Positions 32,646 through 40,855 of a stretch of 42,645 bases of DNA are shown one piece after another. The notes below the pieces were generated by a model. It had not been told where the DNA came from, searched no databases, and worked only from the letters and a program-made list of their open reading frames with translations. This DNA is from an uncultured Clostridia bacterium (lineage in GTDB: Bacteria > Bacillota > Clostridia > Oscillospirales > Oscillospiraceae), in the NCBI GenBank assembly GCA_930990965.1, contig CAKNRQ010000022.1, positions 1 through 42,645 of the forward strand, given 5' to 3'. Made by a program: the position numbers and the translations under genes. Positions within the stretch are counted from its first letter, which is position 1. Every line of letters begins with the position of its first letter.

Positions 32646-33179
32646 TTGCGTCTCTTTATCGCGGTTAATTTCAGCCCAGAGGCTTTGGCGGCGCTGCTGT
32701 GCGCACGCGAGCGGCTGCGCGAGCTCACCAACGGGCGCGGAGGCTTTACTCAGGATACGAACCTGCACCTCACTCTGGCCTTTCTCGGTGAAATCGAGCC
32801 GGAACGTGTGGACTTGGCCGTCGAGGCCATGCGAGAGGCCCACGGCAGGGCTTTCACGCTGAGGATAGACAGCGCCGGGCGCTTCAGGCGCGACGGCGGC
32901 GACATCTGGTGGGCCGGCTCGGACGACAATCTGGCGCTTGCCGCCTATCAGCGGCGGCTCGTCCGCGAACTGCGCGCACGCGGCTTTGTGATCGAGAGCC
33001 GCCGCTTCGCTCCCCACGTCACGCTAGCGCGCCGCATTGTGGACGAATTGCCGCCGGGCACAAAGCTGTTAGAGACGCCTGTGCTGGAACACGTGACCGC
33101 CGCAAGCCTCATGCGTTCCGAGCTTGGCCGCGGCGCCCCGAAGTACACCGAACTCGCCCGTGTGGACTTCGCGCCATGA
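32646..33179 (+). CDS. thpR: RNA 2',3'-cyclic phosphodiesterase
   Basis: 177 residues from TTG 32646, seven nt after AGGAGG. The two HxTx tetrapeptides of the 2H superfamily are HLTL (followed by AFLGE) and HVTL (followed by AR), about 75 residues apart, and the start RLFIAVNF is typical. It opens 2',3'-cyclic phosphates at RNA ends or in tRNA-ligation products. Translationally linked to the dihydrouridine synthase. Confidence 0.94.
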   Translation: MRLFIAVNFSPEALAALLCARERLRELTNGRGGFTQDTNLHLTLAFLGEIEPERVDLAVEAMREAHGRAFTLRIDSAGRFRRDGGDIWWAGSDDNLALAAYQRRLVRELRARGFVIESRRFAPHVTLARRIVDELPPGTKLLETPVLEHVTAASLMRSELGRGAPKYTELARVDFAP

Positions 33180-33205
33180 TTTTGCAGAACTTAAAAGTGG
33201 TTGAG

Positions 33206-33236
33206 AGCCGTCACCTAGCCGGGTGGCGGCTTCCTT
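33206..33236 (+). terminator. Stem-loop terminator of the dus-thpR unit
   Basis: Stem AGCCGTCACC / GGTGGCGGCT (one G-T pair) followed by TCCTT. A modest T-tract. Confidence 0.6.
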
Positions 33237-33338
33237 AATATGACGACGGCAAACTGCGTCAATCTGCGCCGTGAAGATTGACGCTGTGTAACTGTTGTGA
33301 TAAGCTGGACTTATCACAGACGAAAAGGAGATAACGCC

Positions 33339-33689
33339 ATGCTCTTTGTATGCTATCCCAAATGCTCCACTTGCGGCAAGGCTCGCGCCTGGCTTGAGGC
33401 CAACGGCTTCGGCTTCACGGAGCGCGACATAAAGCTTGATAACCCCACGGCTGAGGAACTGCGTGCCTGGCACGAGAAAAGCGGCCTGCCCTGGAAGCGC
33501 TTTTTCAACACCAGCGGCCAGCTCTACCGCTCGATGGGCCTCTCCGGCAAGGTGGATTCCATGGACGAGGACGAGATTGTCTCCCTGCTCGCGAGCGACG
33601 GCATGCTGGTCAAGCGGCCCATCCTCGTCACGGACAGCGCCGTGCTCGTCGGCTTCCGCGAGAAGGAATGGACGGAAAAACTGCTCTGA
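33339..33689 (+). CDS. ArsC/Spx-family thioredoxin-fold protein
   Basis: 116 residues from ATG 33339, eight nt after AAGGAG. The CSTC motif (residues 9-12) near the N-terminus, RDIKLDNPTAEEL and RPILVTDSAVLVGF are typical of the ArsC-like Spx/MgsR group. Proteins of this form with both cysteines are either glutaredoxin-coupled reductases or redox-sensitive RNA polymerase partners; the arsenate reductase role is unproven. A TTGACG-17-TAAGCT promoter with extended TG lies at about 33280-33308. Confidence 0.88.
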   Translation: MLFVCYPKCSTCGKARAWLEANGFGFTERDIKLDNPTAEELRAWHEKSGLPWKRFFNTSGQLYRSMGLSGKVDSMDEDEIVSLLASDGMLVKRPILVTDSAVLVGFREKEWTEKLL

Positions 33690-34069
33690 ACCGGCCCTGG
33701 CTGCACGAGTATTTGTGCTCTTTCCCCGGCGCGACAACGGATTACAAGGCCGAGTGGGGTTTTCTCCACTACCGCGTGGGCGGGAAGATCTTCGCCATAA
33801 TCTGCACGCCAGACGAGCGCTACAAGGCACACGCCGGGCGTGAGCTCGTGACGCTGCGCTGCGACGAGCGCGCCATGGGCTCCATACTGGCCGCCTATCA
33901 TGACGCCGTGCCGGGATTTTACTCCGACCACCGCTTCTGGTTCAGCGTCTACCTCGATGGCGACGTGCCGGATGCGGACCTGCGTGCGCTGTGCGCCCAG
34001 TCCTACGACGAGGCCGCTAGGCGCCTGAGCGCCCGGCAGCGGCGGCAACTGCAAGGAGAACCAAGTTGA
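33668..34069 (+). CDS. MmcQ/YjbR-family protein
   Basis: 133 residues from ATG 33668. The start overlaps the previous gene by 22 bp and the Shine-Dalgarno-like AGAAGGA touches it, so the true start may differ by a few codons. The fold is the CyaY-like YjbR family (PF04237): FPGATTDYKAEWGFLHYRVGGKIFAII at the front and SDHRFWFSVYLDGDV, DEAARRL towards the end. YjbR proteins are small cytoplasmic double-wing proteins of unclear function, sometimes described as DNA-binding. Coupled to its neighbours by overlaps. Confidence 0.85.
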   Translation: MDGKTALNRPWLHEYLCSFPGATTDYKAEWGFLHYRVGGKIFAIICTPDERYKAHAGRELVTLRCDERAMGSILAAYHDAVPGFYSDHRFWFSVYLDGDVPDADLRALCAQSYDEAARRLSARQRRQLQGEPS

Positions 34070-34692
34070 AAGTACATGACCTAACACACCTAATAGCTGA
34101 AGACATCCTCGTATGGCCCGGGACGCCGCAGCCCGTACTCGGCGAGGGCAGCACGATGGAGCGCGACGGTTTCCGCGAGACGCGCCTGGAGATTTTCTCC
34201 CACGTCGGCACGCACATGGACGCCCCCGCCCACATGCTGTCCGGAGCCAGCGAGCTGGACGAACTGCCCGCGAGCGCCTTCGTGGGCTCGGCCTGGGTGC
34301 TCGACGCCTCGGCCTGCGGCGGCAAAATACCGCCCGAAGCGCTCGACGGCTTTCCGGGCGCGGACTTCCTGCTCGTCAGCACGGGCTGGGAGCGCTATTG
34401 GAACACAGATAAGTATTTCGGGGCCTATCCCACGCTCTCGACCGCGGCTGTGGAGCGCGCGATCTCGCTCGGTGTGCGCGGCATAGGGCTCGACACTATG
34501 GGCATAGACCCGATGGACGACACGCAGTATACAAACCACTTCATCATGTTCCGCGCGGGGCTCGTCATAGTTGAGAACCTGTGCGCTCTGGAACCGCTGC
34601 GCGGCCGGCTTGTGCGCTTCGCCGCGCTGCCGCTCAAGTACCGCCATGCGGACGGCGCTCCCGTCCGCGCCATTGCAATCACGGAGGAATAA
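34066..34692 (+). CDS. Cyclase-family metal hydrolase (kynurenine formamidase-like)
   Basis: 208 residues. TTG 34066 overlaps the previous TGA as TTGA and follows AAGGAGAA. The metal motif SHVGTHMDAPAHM is the HxGTHxDxPxH signature of PF04199, and VWPGTP near the start plus LGVRGIGLDTMGID fit as well. Members hydrolyse formamides or lactones, for example N-formylkynurenine or isatin; the substrate here is not predictable. Confidence 0.92.
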   Translation: MKVHDLTHLIAEDILVWPGTPQPVLGEGSTMERDGFRETRLEIFSHVGTHMDAPAHMLSGASELDELPASAFVGSAWVLDASACGGKIPPEALDGFPGADFLLVSTGWERYWNTDKYFGAYPTLSTAAVERAISLGVRGIGLDTMGIDPMDDTQYTNHFIMFRAGLVIVENLCALEPLRGRLVRFAALPLKYRHADGAPVRAIAITEE

Positions 34693-34697
34693 CTGCT

Positions 34698-35393
34698 ATG
34701 CAACTCAGAAAGCTCACCGACAAAGTCTATTATCTTCCCACCGTACCAGGGCGCGATTGGCCCGTGCTGGCTTACGTGCGCGGCGAGCGCTTTGCGCTTG
34801 CTGTGGACGCCGGATACTCGAAGCAGCAAGTGGATAGCTTCTACTCCGAGCTCGACGCCGCCGGCCTGAAACGCCCCGATTTCACCGCGCTCACCCACTG
34901 GCACTACGACCACTGCTTCGGCCTGCACGCCATCGACGGCCTCGCCATCGCCTGTGAGGACACCAACGCCATACTGCGCGCCCTCTCGCTCAAGTCCGGC
35001 ACCCAGGAGCTGCTCGACGAGATGCTCGCCCTCGACCCCGGCATTGCCAATGAATATCCGGACGCCCCCTCCCTCACGGTGGTCCCGGCCGGGCTGGAGC
35101 TGCGCGGCGAGCTGCGAATCGACCTCGGCGGCGTGACGGCCCAGCTCTTCGAGACTGAGTCCCCGCACACCAAGGACACCATGTGCGTCTACATCCCAGA
35201 AGAGCGCGTGCTCGTGCTCGGTGACGCCACAGGAGGCGACTACTTCAACAACGGCTACATGGACAAGGCCAAACTCCTGAGCCTCACGGAGACCATAGAG
35301 TCCCTCGACTGCGCAGTCTGCGTGCTGGGCCATGAGGAGCCGATGGAGCGCGACGCCCTTCTCTCCGCACTTCGTGACATGTTAAAAGCTTAA
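34698..35393 (+). CDS. Metallo-beta-lactamase-fold hydrolase
   Basis: 231 residues from ATG 34698, behind GGAGG and six bp after the cyclase stop. The metal motif THWHYDHCFG is of the HxHxDH type, and later ligands appear as LGDATGGDYF and LGHEEP. SPHTKDTMCVYI replaces the common PGHTPG. It belongs to the broad MBL-fold hydrolase group; no specific reaction can be named. Last gene of the ArsC-YjbR-cyclase-MBL run. Confidence 0.88.
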   Translation: MQLRKLTDKVYYLPTVPGRDWPVLAYVRGERFALAVDAGYSKQQVDSFYSELDAAGLKRPDFTALTHWHYDHCFGLHAIDGLAIACEDTNAILRALSLKSGTQELLDEMLALDPGIANEYPDAPSLTVVPAGLELRGELRIDLGGVTAQLFETESPHTKDTMCVYIPEERVLVLGDATGGDYFNNGYMDKAKLLSLTETIESLDCAVCVLGHEEPMERDALLSALRDMLKA

Positions 35394-35403
35394 AAGCGCA
35401 AGT

Positions 35404-35439
35404 AAAAGCAGCGGGAGCAACATTGCTCCCGCTGCTTTT
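35404..35439. terminator. Bidirectional terminator
   Basis: A 16-17 bp stem (AAAAGCAGCGGGAGCA and its complement) with a short loop, A-run left and T-run right, between convergent genes. Confidence 0.94.
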
Positions 35440-35448
35440 CATATCTTC

Positions 35449-35757
35449 TCACAGCCGCTTGAGGTAATCCCTGGCGATGTCGTGCGGCATACCGGTTGCG
35501 CTCCTCAGCACCGTCTCGGCTTTGGACTCCACGCCCGCGTCCCAATACTCTTTCACACGGCGGCGCACTTCGTCCGGAACCACATAGCCTTCATAGGAGT
35601 CCCCAACTTCGGAGGTTTCAACGTCCGCGCCCGCAATACTGCGCAGCAGCGCTTCAATTCTCTCCTGACGGCGGCACAGCTCGTTCACGTTGAGGTACAT
35701 GTGTATGAACATGATTATGAGCACTATATCCAATACAATCACCAGTACAACAAGCAC
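35449..35757 (-). CDS. Small membrane-anchored protein, paralog of the next
   Basis: 102 residues from GTG 35757, seven nt after GGAGGG. An N-terminal membrane anchor (VVLVIVLDIVLIIMFIHMYL) is followed by a short helical part with ELCRRQERIEALL, an acidic linker, and a C-terminal helical domain (DEVRRRVKEYWDAG, SKAETVLRSATG, ARDYLKRL). Same layout as the gene upstream at 35819. Family not recognised. Confidence 0.75.
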   Translation of the reverse strand: MLVVLVIVLDIVLIIMFIHMYLNVNELCRRQERIEALLRSIAGADVETSEVGDSYEGYVVPDEVRRRVKEYWDAGVESKAETVLRSATGMPHDIARDYLKRL

Positions 35758-35818
35758 AACACAACCCTCCCGGTAAATTAAAAATCACAGCGGCGTCCCA
35801 TCATGCATTCAACTGCCT

Positions 35819-36139
35819 TCACAGCAGCCTCAGATAGTCGCCGGCATAGCGCTCAGGCAGGCAAGTCTCTCTGGCGAACACGCGCACGGCTTCGTCGTAC
35901 TTGCCCTCGCTCTTTAGGGCTCTCAGCCTTTCCCGGAGCGGTTCGGAGATATAACAGCCCTCGTACCAATCCAGGCTGTAGCCCTCCGGCACGTCTATCA
36001 TGCCTTCGTTCCCCGTGCGGCGGCACAGTTCATCTATTATGCGTCCTTGCTCTTTTACCTTGTCGTTGAGCTTGGACACCTGCACCCACAAATAGATGCA
36101 AATCACAAATAAAATTACGACAAGCACGATAAACAGCAC
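35819..36139 (-). CDS. Small membrane-anchored protein, first of a tandem pair
   Basis: 106 residues from GTG 36139, six nt after GGGGGAG. The membrane anchor (LFIVLVVILFVICIYLWV), coiled segment KLNDKVKEQGRIIDELCRR, a PEGYSLDWYEGCYI linker and the C-terminal helices (EPLRERLRALKSEGKYDEAVRVFA, YAGDYLRLL) match the paralog in order, with shared ELCRR, Y-E-G-Y/C and DYL words. The C-terminal part recalls a single helix-turn-helix repeat for protein contacts. Function unknown; both are probably made from one promoter. Confidence 0.75.
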   Translation of the reverse strand: MLFIVLVVILFVICIYLWVQVSKLNDKVKEQGRIIDELCRRTGNEGMIDVPEGYSLDWYEGCYISEPLRERLRALKSEGKYDEAVRVFARETCLPERYAGDYLRLL

Positions 36140-36160
36140 GATTTCTCCCCCTATTTATTT

Positions 36161-36203
36161 TAGTATATAGTGCTAGTATATAGTGCCACCGCGGACCTGT
36201 CAA
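36161..36203 (-). promoter_or_regulatory. Promoter with tandemly repeated -10 region
   Basis: Minus strand: perfect TTGACA (36198-36203), 17-bp spacer, TATACT (36175-36180). The 13-bp word TAGTATATAGTGC is present twice in tandem (36161-36173, 36174-36186 on plus), giving a second TATACT 13 bp further downstream. Confidence 0.82.
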
Positions 36204-36223
36204 GTTTGCAGCTCTTACACGCA

Positions 36224-36263
36224 TAAAAAGAGGCCGGCACGCATATTGCGTGCCGGCCTTTGC
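36224..36263 (-). terminator. metQ terminator
   Basis: 12-bp stem AGGCCGGCACGC / GCGTGCCGGCCT with loop atatt; on the minus strand it ends in CTTTTTAT. Confidence 0.9.
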
Positions 36264-36303
36264 CGCGCTCCGAGAGAGGGGTGGAGCGCAACACAAGCAT
36301 TAA

Positions 36304-37185
36304 TTAGAAGATGGGGACGACGGCGCCGTTATAGGTGCTCTCAATGTACTCGCGGCAGGTGTCGCTGGTGAGGGCAGTGATGAGAGCCTGAATCTTGTCG
36401 CTGTTCTCATCGCCGTTGCGGCAGGCCACGATGTTGGCATAGGTCTGGGCGGCGTCGGACTCCGCATCCTCGCTGGCGAGAGCGTCGTTGCCGGTCAGGC
36501 CTGCCTGAAGGGCGTAGTTGCCGTTGATGATGCCGAAGGCCACGTCGGGCAGGACATGCGGGATGTTCTCGGCGTTCATCTCGGTTATCTCAAGGTTCAG
36601 CGGATTGTCCACGATGGCCTCAATGGTGGCGTTGGAGCTGGCGTCAATTCCGTCTTCGAGGGTTATGTAGCCAAGGTCTTGCAGCAAGAGCAGGGCGCGG
36701 GTCTCATTGGAGCCGTCATTAGGGATGGCGATGGCGTCTCCTTCAGAGAGCTCGTCGAGGCTGGTCTTGCTGCCCGGGTAAATGCCCATGGGCTCGTAGT
36801 GGATCGCGCCCGCGGAGACAAGGTCGGTGCCGCGCTCTGCGTTGAAGGTTGTCAGGTAGGGCTCGTGCTGGAAGTAGTTGGCGTCGAGGTCACCGTCAGC
36901 AAGGGCGGTGTTGGGCTGTACGTAGTCGTTAAAGGTTACAATCTCAAGGTCGTATCCAAGCGCTTCGAGTTCGCCGCGCACAGCCTCGAGAATCTCACCA
37001 TGAGGAGTGGAAGTGGCGCCGACAGTGATGGTTTCGAGTTCTGTGGTGCTGCTGGGTTCAGTACTGGTCGCGGCCGAGGGCTCGGTGGCGGGATCGGTAG
37101 TAGTGGTGCTGGACTCCGTGCCGCAGCCTGCCAGCAGGCCGAGGCAAAGGATGGCGCTGAGCGTCAATGCAAGAATCTTTTTCAT
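36304..37185 (-). CDS. metQ: Methionine ABC transporter substrate-binding lipoprotein
   Basis: 293 residues from ATG 37185 behind AAAAGGAG. Signal peptide with lipobox LLAGC (about residues 18-22), a Ser/Thr/Glu-rich tether, then the NlpA/MetQ fold: VGATSTPHGEIL, DLEIVTFNDYVQPN, LDANYFQHEPYL and IPNDGSNETRALLLLQDLGYI. It captures methionine (or its sulfoxides or D-forms) outside the cell and hands it to MetI. Third gene of metNIQ under a T-box. Confidence 0.95.
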   Translation of the reverse strand: MKKILALTLSAILCLGLLAGCGTESSTTTTDPATEPSAATSTEPSSTTELETITVGATSTPHGEILEAVRGELEALGYDLEIVTFNDYVQPNTALADGDLDANYFQHEPYLTTFNAERGTDLVSAGAIHYEPMGIYPGSKTSLDELSEGDAIAIPNDGSNETRALLLLQDLGYITLEDGIDASSNATIEAIVDNPLNLEITEMNAENIPHVLPDVAFGIINGNYALQAGLTGNDALASEDAESDAAQTYANIVACRNGDENSDKIQALITALTSDTCREYIESTYNGAVVPIF

Positions 37186-37250
37186 GTTTGTTTCTCCTTT
37201 TCCTTGAATAATTGTATGTATATTTGATTTTTGATGTGGATTATCCCGGC

Positions 37251-37913
37251 TCATCTGATTCTCTTGTCAGCTAGCCGTGCGCCGCGTGTACCGGACTCCT
37301 GGAGCGCCTGCACAAGCACAACGTTTACTATTATCATGACGAACATGACCAGGAAGTCGTAGCGCTGGTAGCCGTAGTTTATTGCTACGGAGCCGAGTCC
37401 ACCGCCTCCGAAGCAGCCGGCCATTGCACTATATCCGAGTATTGTGGTCGCGGAGACCGCCGCACCGTTCAGGAGGCTGGGTTTGGCCTCGGGCAAAAGC
37501 ACCTTTGTGATAATCTGCCAGTTGCTTGCACCCATGGCCTGGCTTGCCTCGACAACGCCCCGGTCAACCTCCTTCGCGCTCTGCTCGACCATGCGCGCCA
37601 CGAAGGGGAACGCGGAGATAACCAGCGGGACTATCGCCGCTTCGGAGCCGATGGCCCTACCCATGATGAAGCGGGTAAGCGGCGTCACGAAGAAGAGCAA
37701 AATTACGAACGGTATACTCCTCAGGAAGTTGACCACCGCACCAAGCACCATGTTGAGCGCTCGCATGGGATGGATGCCGTCCTTGGCCGTAACCACGAGC
37801 ACAAAGCCGAGCGGCAGGCCTATCACGTATGCCAGCGCAGTTGAGCCTATCGTCATGTAAATGCTCTCCCACAGTGCTTCGGGGACGAGCGACAGTATCT
37901 GGCCGAAACTCAT
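37251..37913 (-). CDS. metI: Methionine ABC transporter permease
   Basis: 220 residues from ATG 37913, one bp after the metN stop and behind GGAGG. Five hydrophobic segments and the EAA-loop region ASQAMGASNWQIITKVLLPEAKPSL identify the MetI-type permease. STALAYVIGLPLGFVLV and FLRSIPFVILLF are conserved stretches. It forms the membrane channel dimer. Confidence 0.95.
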   Translation of the reverse strand: MSFGQILSLVPEALWESIYMTIGSTALAYVIGLPLGFVLVVTAKDGIHPMRALNMVLGAVVNFLRSIPFVILLFFVTPLTRFIMGRAIGSEAAIVPLVISAFPFVARMVEQSAKEVDRGVVEASQAMGASNWQIITKVLLPEAKPSLLNGAAVSATTILGYSAMAGCFGGGGLGSVAINYGYQRYDFLVMFVMIIVNVVLVQALQESGTRGARLADKRIR

Positions 37914-37914
37914 G

Positions 37915-38949
37915 TCACTGCACCTCCTTCGTATAGCTGATGCCCTGGTCGCGCAGCCAGCGTTTGAGCTTGTCGGCTGTGGCTTCGTCGCCGGGCAGCT
38001 GCAATACCGTGTGTCCATAGAGCTTACCCTCTATGCTGCGGGTGTCGGCGTAGACTATGCTCACCGGCGCGCCGCAGGAGAGGATCATGTCCGCGATGAC
38101 CGGCCTGTCGGTGGTCATGCCGTCGAAGGCCAGACGGATGAGTTCGCCGCGGCAGGGGTCGGCGGCGTCGCGCGCCTCGGCCTCTGCGAAGCCCTCCAGC
38201 TTGCCGGCGCGGCTGGGCAGCACCAGTTTCTTGGCCGCCTCGGTCTGCGGGTGGAGGAACACCTCCTGCACCTCGCCCTGCTCGGCTATATGGCTGTCCG
38301 CAATAATCGCCACGCGTGAGCAGATACGTTCGACCACGCGCATCTCGTGAGTTATCACCACGACTGTGACGCCAAGGGTGCGGTTGAGCTCCTTCAAAAG
38401 CTCGAGTATGCTCTCTGTCGTGGTCGGGTCGAGTGCGCTGGTGGCCTCGTCGCAGAGCAGCACCTTCGGGTTCGACGCGAGCGCACGGGCGATGGCCACG
38501 CGCTGCTTCATGCCGCCGGAGAGCTGGGCCGGATACGCGCCTTCGCGGCCCTCAAGGCCCACGGTCTTCAGGAGCTCCTTGGCCCTCTCGTTCGCTTCGG
38601 CCTTCGGCACATGCGCGAGCTCCAGCGGGAAGCGTACATTCTCAAGGGCCGTACGCTGCATGAGCAGGTCAAAGCCCTGGAATATCATGCCGATGTTGCG
38701 CCTCGCCTCACGCAGGGCCTTGCCATTGAGCGAGGTCATGGTCTTTCCGTCCACCGTGACCGTGCCGCTCGTCGGCGTCTCCAGCAGGTTGATGCAGCGC
38801 ACAAGCGTGCTCTTGCCCGCGCCGGACAGGCCGATGATACCAAAGATTTCGCCCTGCTCTATCTCGAGCGATACGTCGTCGAGCGCGTGTACCGCGTTCT
38901 CACCCGAGCCGTATGTTTTGCTCAGGTGACTTAATTCAATCATTGCCAT
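37915..38949 (-). CDS. metN: Methionine ABC transporter ATP-binding protein
   Basis: 344 residues from ATG 38949, nine nt after AGGGG. Walker A GLSGAGKST, signature LSGGMKQRVAIARA, Walker B VLLCDEATSALD and the H-loop ITHEM are intact. A C-terminal NIL domain (about 265-344) is present, the site where methionine inhibits transport in this family (transinhibition). It powers the MetNI importer. Confidence 0.96.
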   Translation of the reverse strand: MAMIELSHLSKTYGSGENAVHALDDVSLEIEQGEIFGIIGLSGAGKSTLVRCINLLETPTSGTVTVDGKTMTSLNGKALREARRNIGMIFQGFDLLMQRTALENVRFPLELAHVPKAEANERAKELLKTVGLEGREGAYPAQLSGGMKQRVAIARALASNPKVLLCDEATSALDPTTTESILELLKELNRTLGVTVVVITHEMRVVERICSRVAIIADSHIAEQGEVQEVFLHPQTEAAKKLVLPSRAGKLEGFAEAEARDAADPCRGELIRLAFDGMTTDRPVIADMILSCGAPVSIVYADTRSIEGKLYGHTVLQLPGDEATADKLKRWLRDQGISYTKEVQ

Positions 38950-38975
38950 TATCTAAAACCCCTCTCTCGGCAACG

Positions 38976-39258
38976 AAAAAGTCCCTGGCGTACAAAGTAC
39001 GCCAGGGACGATATAATACCGTGTTACCACCCTGATTCGCCCGCCGCTCACACGTACGGGCCTCGCGGAGTTCCATCAAACCCCTGCCGCTTTAACGGGC
39101 GGACCCGTCGCAGCCTTACGCCAAGCGCTCGGTGCGCAACTCCGGAACCATGTTCACCCGAACACCCCGCGCCCCGTTCCCACTATCCAGAGCTCACTGT
39201 GCCGATCCTTTCGGGTTACTCTTTCCTTCACTGTCTTTGTGGTGTGAAGTTTTCGTGT
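38976..39258 (-). promoter_or_regulatory. T-box riboswitch, probably methionine-specific, of metNIQ
   Basis: On the minus strand the T-box core AGGGTGGTAACACGG (39019-39033) precedes a 13-bp terminator stem (38981-38993 with 38997-39009) and T5. Upstream the leader has the long Stem I region; a likely specifier loop reads gaacATGgttccgg with ATG at 39149-39151, matching Met. Uncharged tRNA-Met would pair there and let transcription read into metN. This agrees with the transporter's substrate. Confidence 0.92.
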
Positions 39259-39264
39259 GCTGTT

Positions 39265-39293
39265 AGCATACTCCCACGCCGTTAGAAAGTCAA
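39265..39293 (-). promoter_or_regulatory. Promoter of the T-box-metNIQ operon
   Basis: Minus strand TTGACT (39288-39293), 17-bp spacer, TATGCT (39265-39270). It places the transcript start near 39258. Between here and the ktr promoter (39294-39441) I see nothing beyond AT-rich sequence. Confidence 0.72.
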
Positions 39294-39441
39294 CCCGGCA
39301 AGTTGACTAAATAGTCCGGCGTATTTGTATTGCCTCTTTGTGCGCTTCTCTGGCCGCTCAAAGTGAGCGTCGAGCCAAATCAAGGCTGATATTTGTACAA
39401 TATATACAGTTTATATTCCAAACATATGTCATAATATCCAT

Positions 39442-39470
39442 CTTTCATAAATGCGCATCTATGGTATAAT
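39442..39470 (+). promoter_or_regulatory. ktrBA promoter
   Basis: Extended -10 TGGTATAAT (TATAAT 39465-39470) with a weak -35 CTTTCA 17 bp upstream. The short leader contains a GGGC/GCCC hairpin (about 39493-39510) overlapping the ribosome site. It is too short for a c-di-AMP riboswitch. Confidence 0.65.
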
Positions 39471-39519
39471 GTAGGATGATACTAAAGCTGGCGGGCCGGC
39501 TCAAAGCCCGGGTGGTTTA

Positions 39520-40845
39520 TTGAAACTCAGACAGCTTACATATGTCCAGACTATAGCCCTCGGCTTTTTCCTGGTTATCATAGCCGGCACGCTGCTCCTA
39601 TTGCTGCCGGCTTCTACGTCGTCGGGGCGCTCGCCGGATTTCATGACGGCGTTTTTCACATCTACAAGCGCCACCTGCGTCACGGGGCTGCTCCTGGTTG
39701 ACACTGGCACTTACTGGTCGTTTTTCGGTCAGGTGGTTATACTCGTGCTGATACAGATAGGCGGCCTCGGGTTCATGACCATTGCCACCATCTTTTCAAG
39801 GCTGGTAAAGCGGCACATGAGCATGCACGCGCGCAGCGTTATGGCCACGTCAATCAGCTCGAACGGCATCGGACGCATGCCGGAGATAGCGCGCACCATC
39901 GGCTGGGGCACGCTCTTCTTCGAGGGACTGGGCGCGCTTTTGTTGTGCATCCGTTTCATACCGGAACGCGGGTTCTGGGAAGGGCTCTGGTTTTCTATCT
40001 TTCACTCGGTCACGGCCTTCTGTAACGCCGGTTTTGACATCATCGGCAACTACGCCTCGTTGACCGCGTACCGCAACGATGCGCTGGTGTGCATAACCAT
40101 CATGGTCCTTGTCGCCATCGGCGGCATCGGCTTCCTGGTCTGGGAGGACCTGCGCCGCAACAAGTTCCATTTCCGTCGCTATGAGCTGCAAACCAAGCTC
40201 GTCATGGTGACGAGCCTCGTGCTGACAGTCGGAGGCGCGGCGCTGTTTTTCTTTCTCGAGCACAACAGGATGAACGCCGACATGCCGCTGGGTGAAGAGG
40301 TGCTCGTGAGCTTCTTCTCGGCCGTTACGCCGCGCATGGCGGGCTTTAACAGCGTGGACACCCCGGCGCTCTCCTCTGGCAGCAAGCTTCTGACGATGGT
40401 GCTCATGTTCGTCGGCGGCAGCCCCGGTTCCGCAGCCGGCGGCGTAAAGACCACGACCATCGCTGTGCTGGCCGTATGCCTCATCTCCGGCATTCGCGGC
40501 AAGCGCGACCCCGAGGTTTTCGGACGTCGCATAACTAACGAGGACACGCGCCGGGCCGGTATAGTTGTGTTCATGAACCTCTCTCTCGCCCTTTTCGGCG
40601 CGATGCTCCTGTGCGTGACGCAGGACTTCCCGCTCTCTGACGTGCTCTTCGAATCGCTCAGCGCCATGAGTACGGCAGGTATGTCCACAGGCATAACCCG
40701 CGAGCTCAACACTTTTTCGCAGTCTGTGATTATAGTCCTGATGTTTGTCGGCCGTGTCGGCAGCATGTCGTTCGCAATGTCCCTGCTAGAACAGCGTGCC
40801 CAGGCTCTGGTGCGCTGCCCCGAGGAATCGGTAATGATAGGCTAG
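39520..40845 (+). CDS. ktrB: Potassium uptake channel subunit KtrB (TrkH family)
   Basis: 441 residues from TTG 39520 behind GGGTGG. Four repeated selectivity-filter loops are visible: ATCVTGL, SVTAFCNAGFD, PRMAGFN and STAGMST, each ahead of a membrane helix. It carries K+ (often Na+-dependent) across the membrane and is gated by the KtrA ring encoded next. Confidence 0.94.
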   Translation: MKLRQLTYVQTIALGFFLVIIAGTLLLLLPASTSSGRSPDFMTAFFTSTSATCVTGLLLVDTGTYWSFFGQVVILVLIQIGGLGFMTIATIFSRLVKRHMSMHARSVMATSISSNGIGRMPEIARTIGWGTLFFEGLGALLLCIRFIPERGFWEGLWFSIFHSVTAFCNAGFDIIGNYASLTAYRNDALVCITIMVLVAIGGIGFLVWEDLRRNKFHFRRYELQTKLVMVTSLVLTVGGAALFFFLEHNRMNADMPLGEEVLVSFFSAVTPRMAGFNSVDTPALSSGSKLLTMVLMFVGGSPGSAAGGVKTTTIAVLAVCLISGIRGKRDPEVFGRRITNEDTRRAGIVVFMNLSLALFGAMLLCVTQDFPLSDVLFESLSAMSTAGMSTGITRELNTFSQSVIIVLMFVGRVGSMSFAMSLLEQRAQALVRCPEESVMIG

Positions 40846-40855
40846 GAGGTCAATT

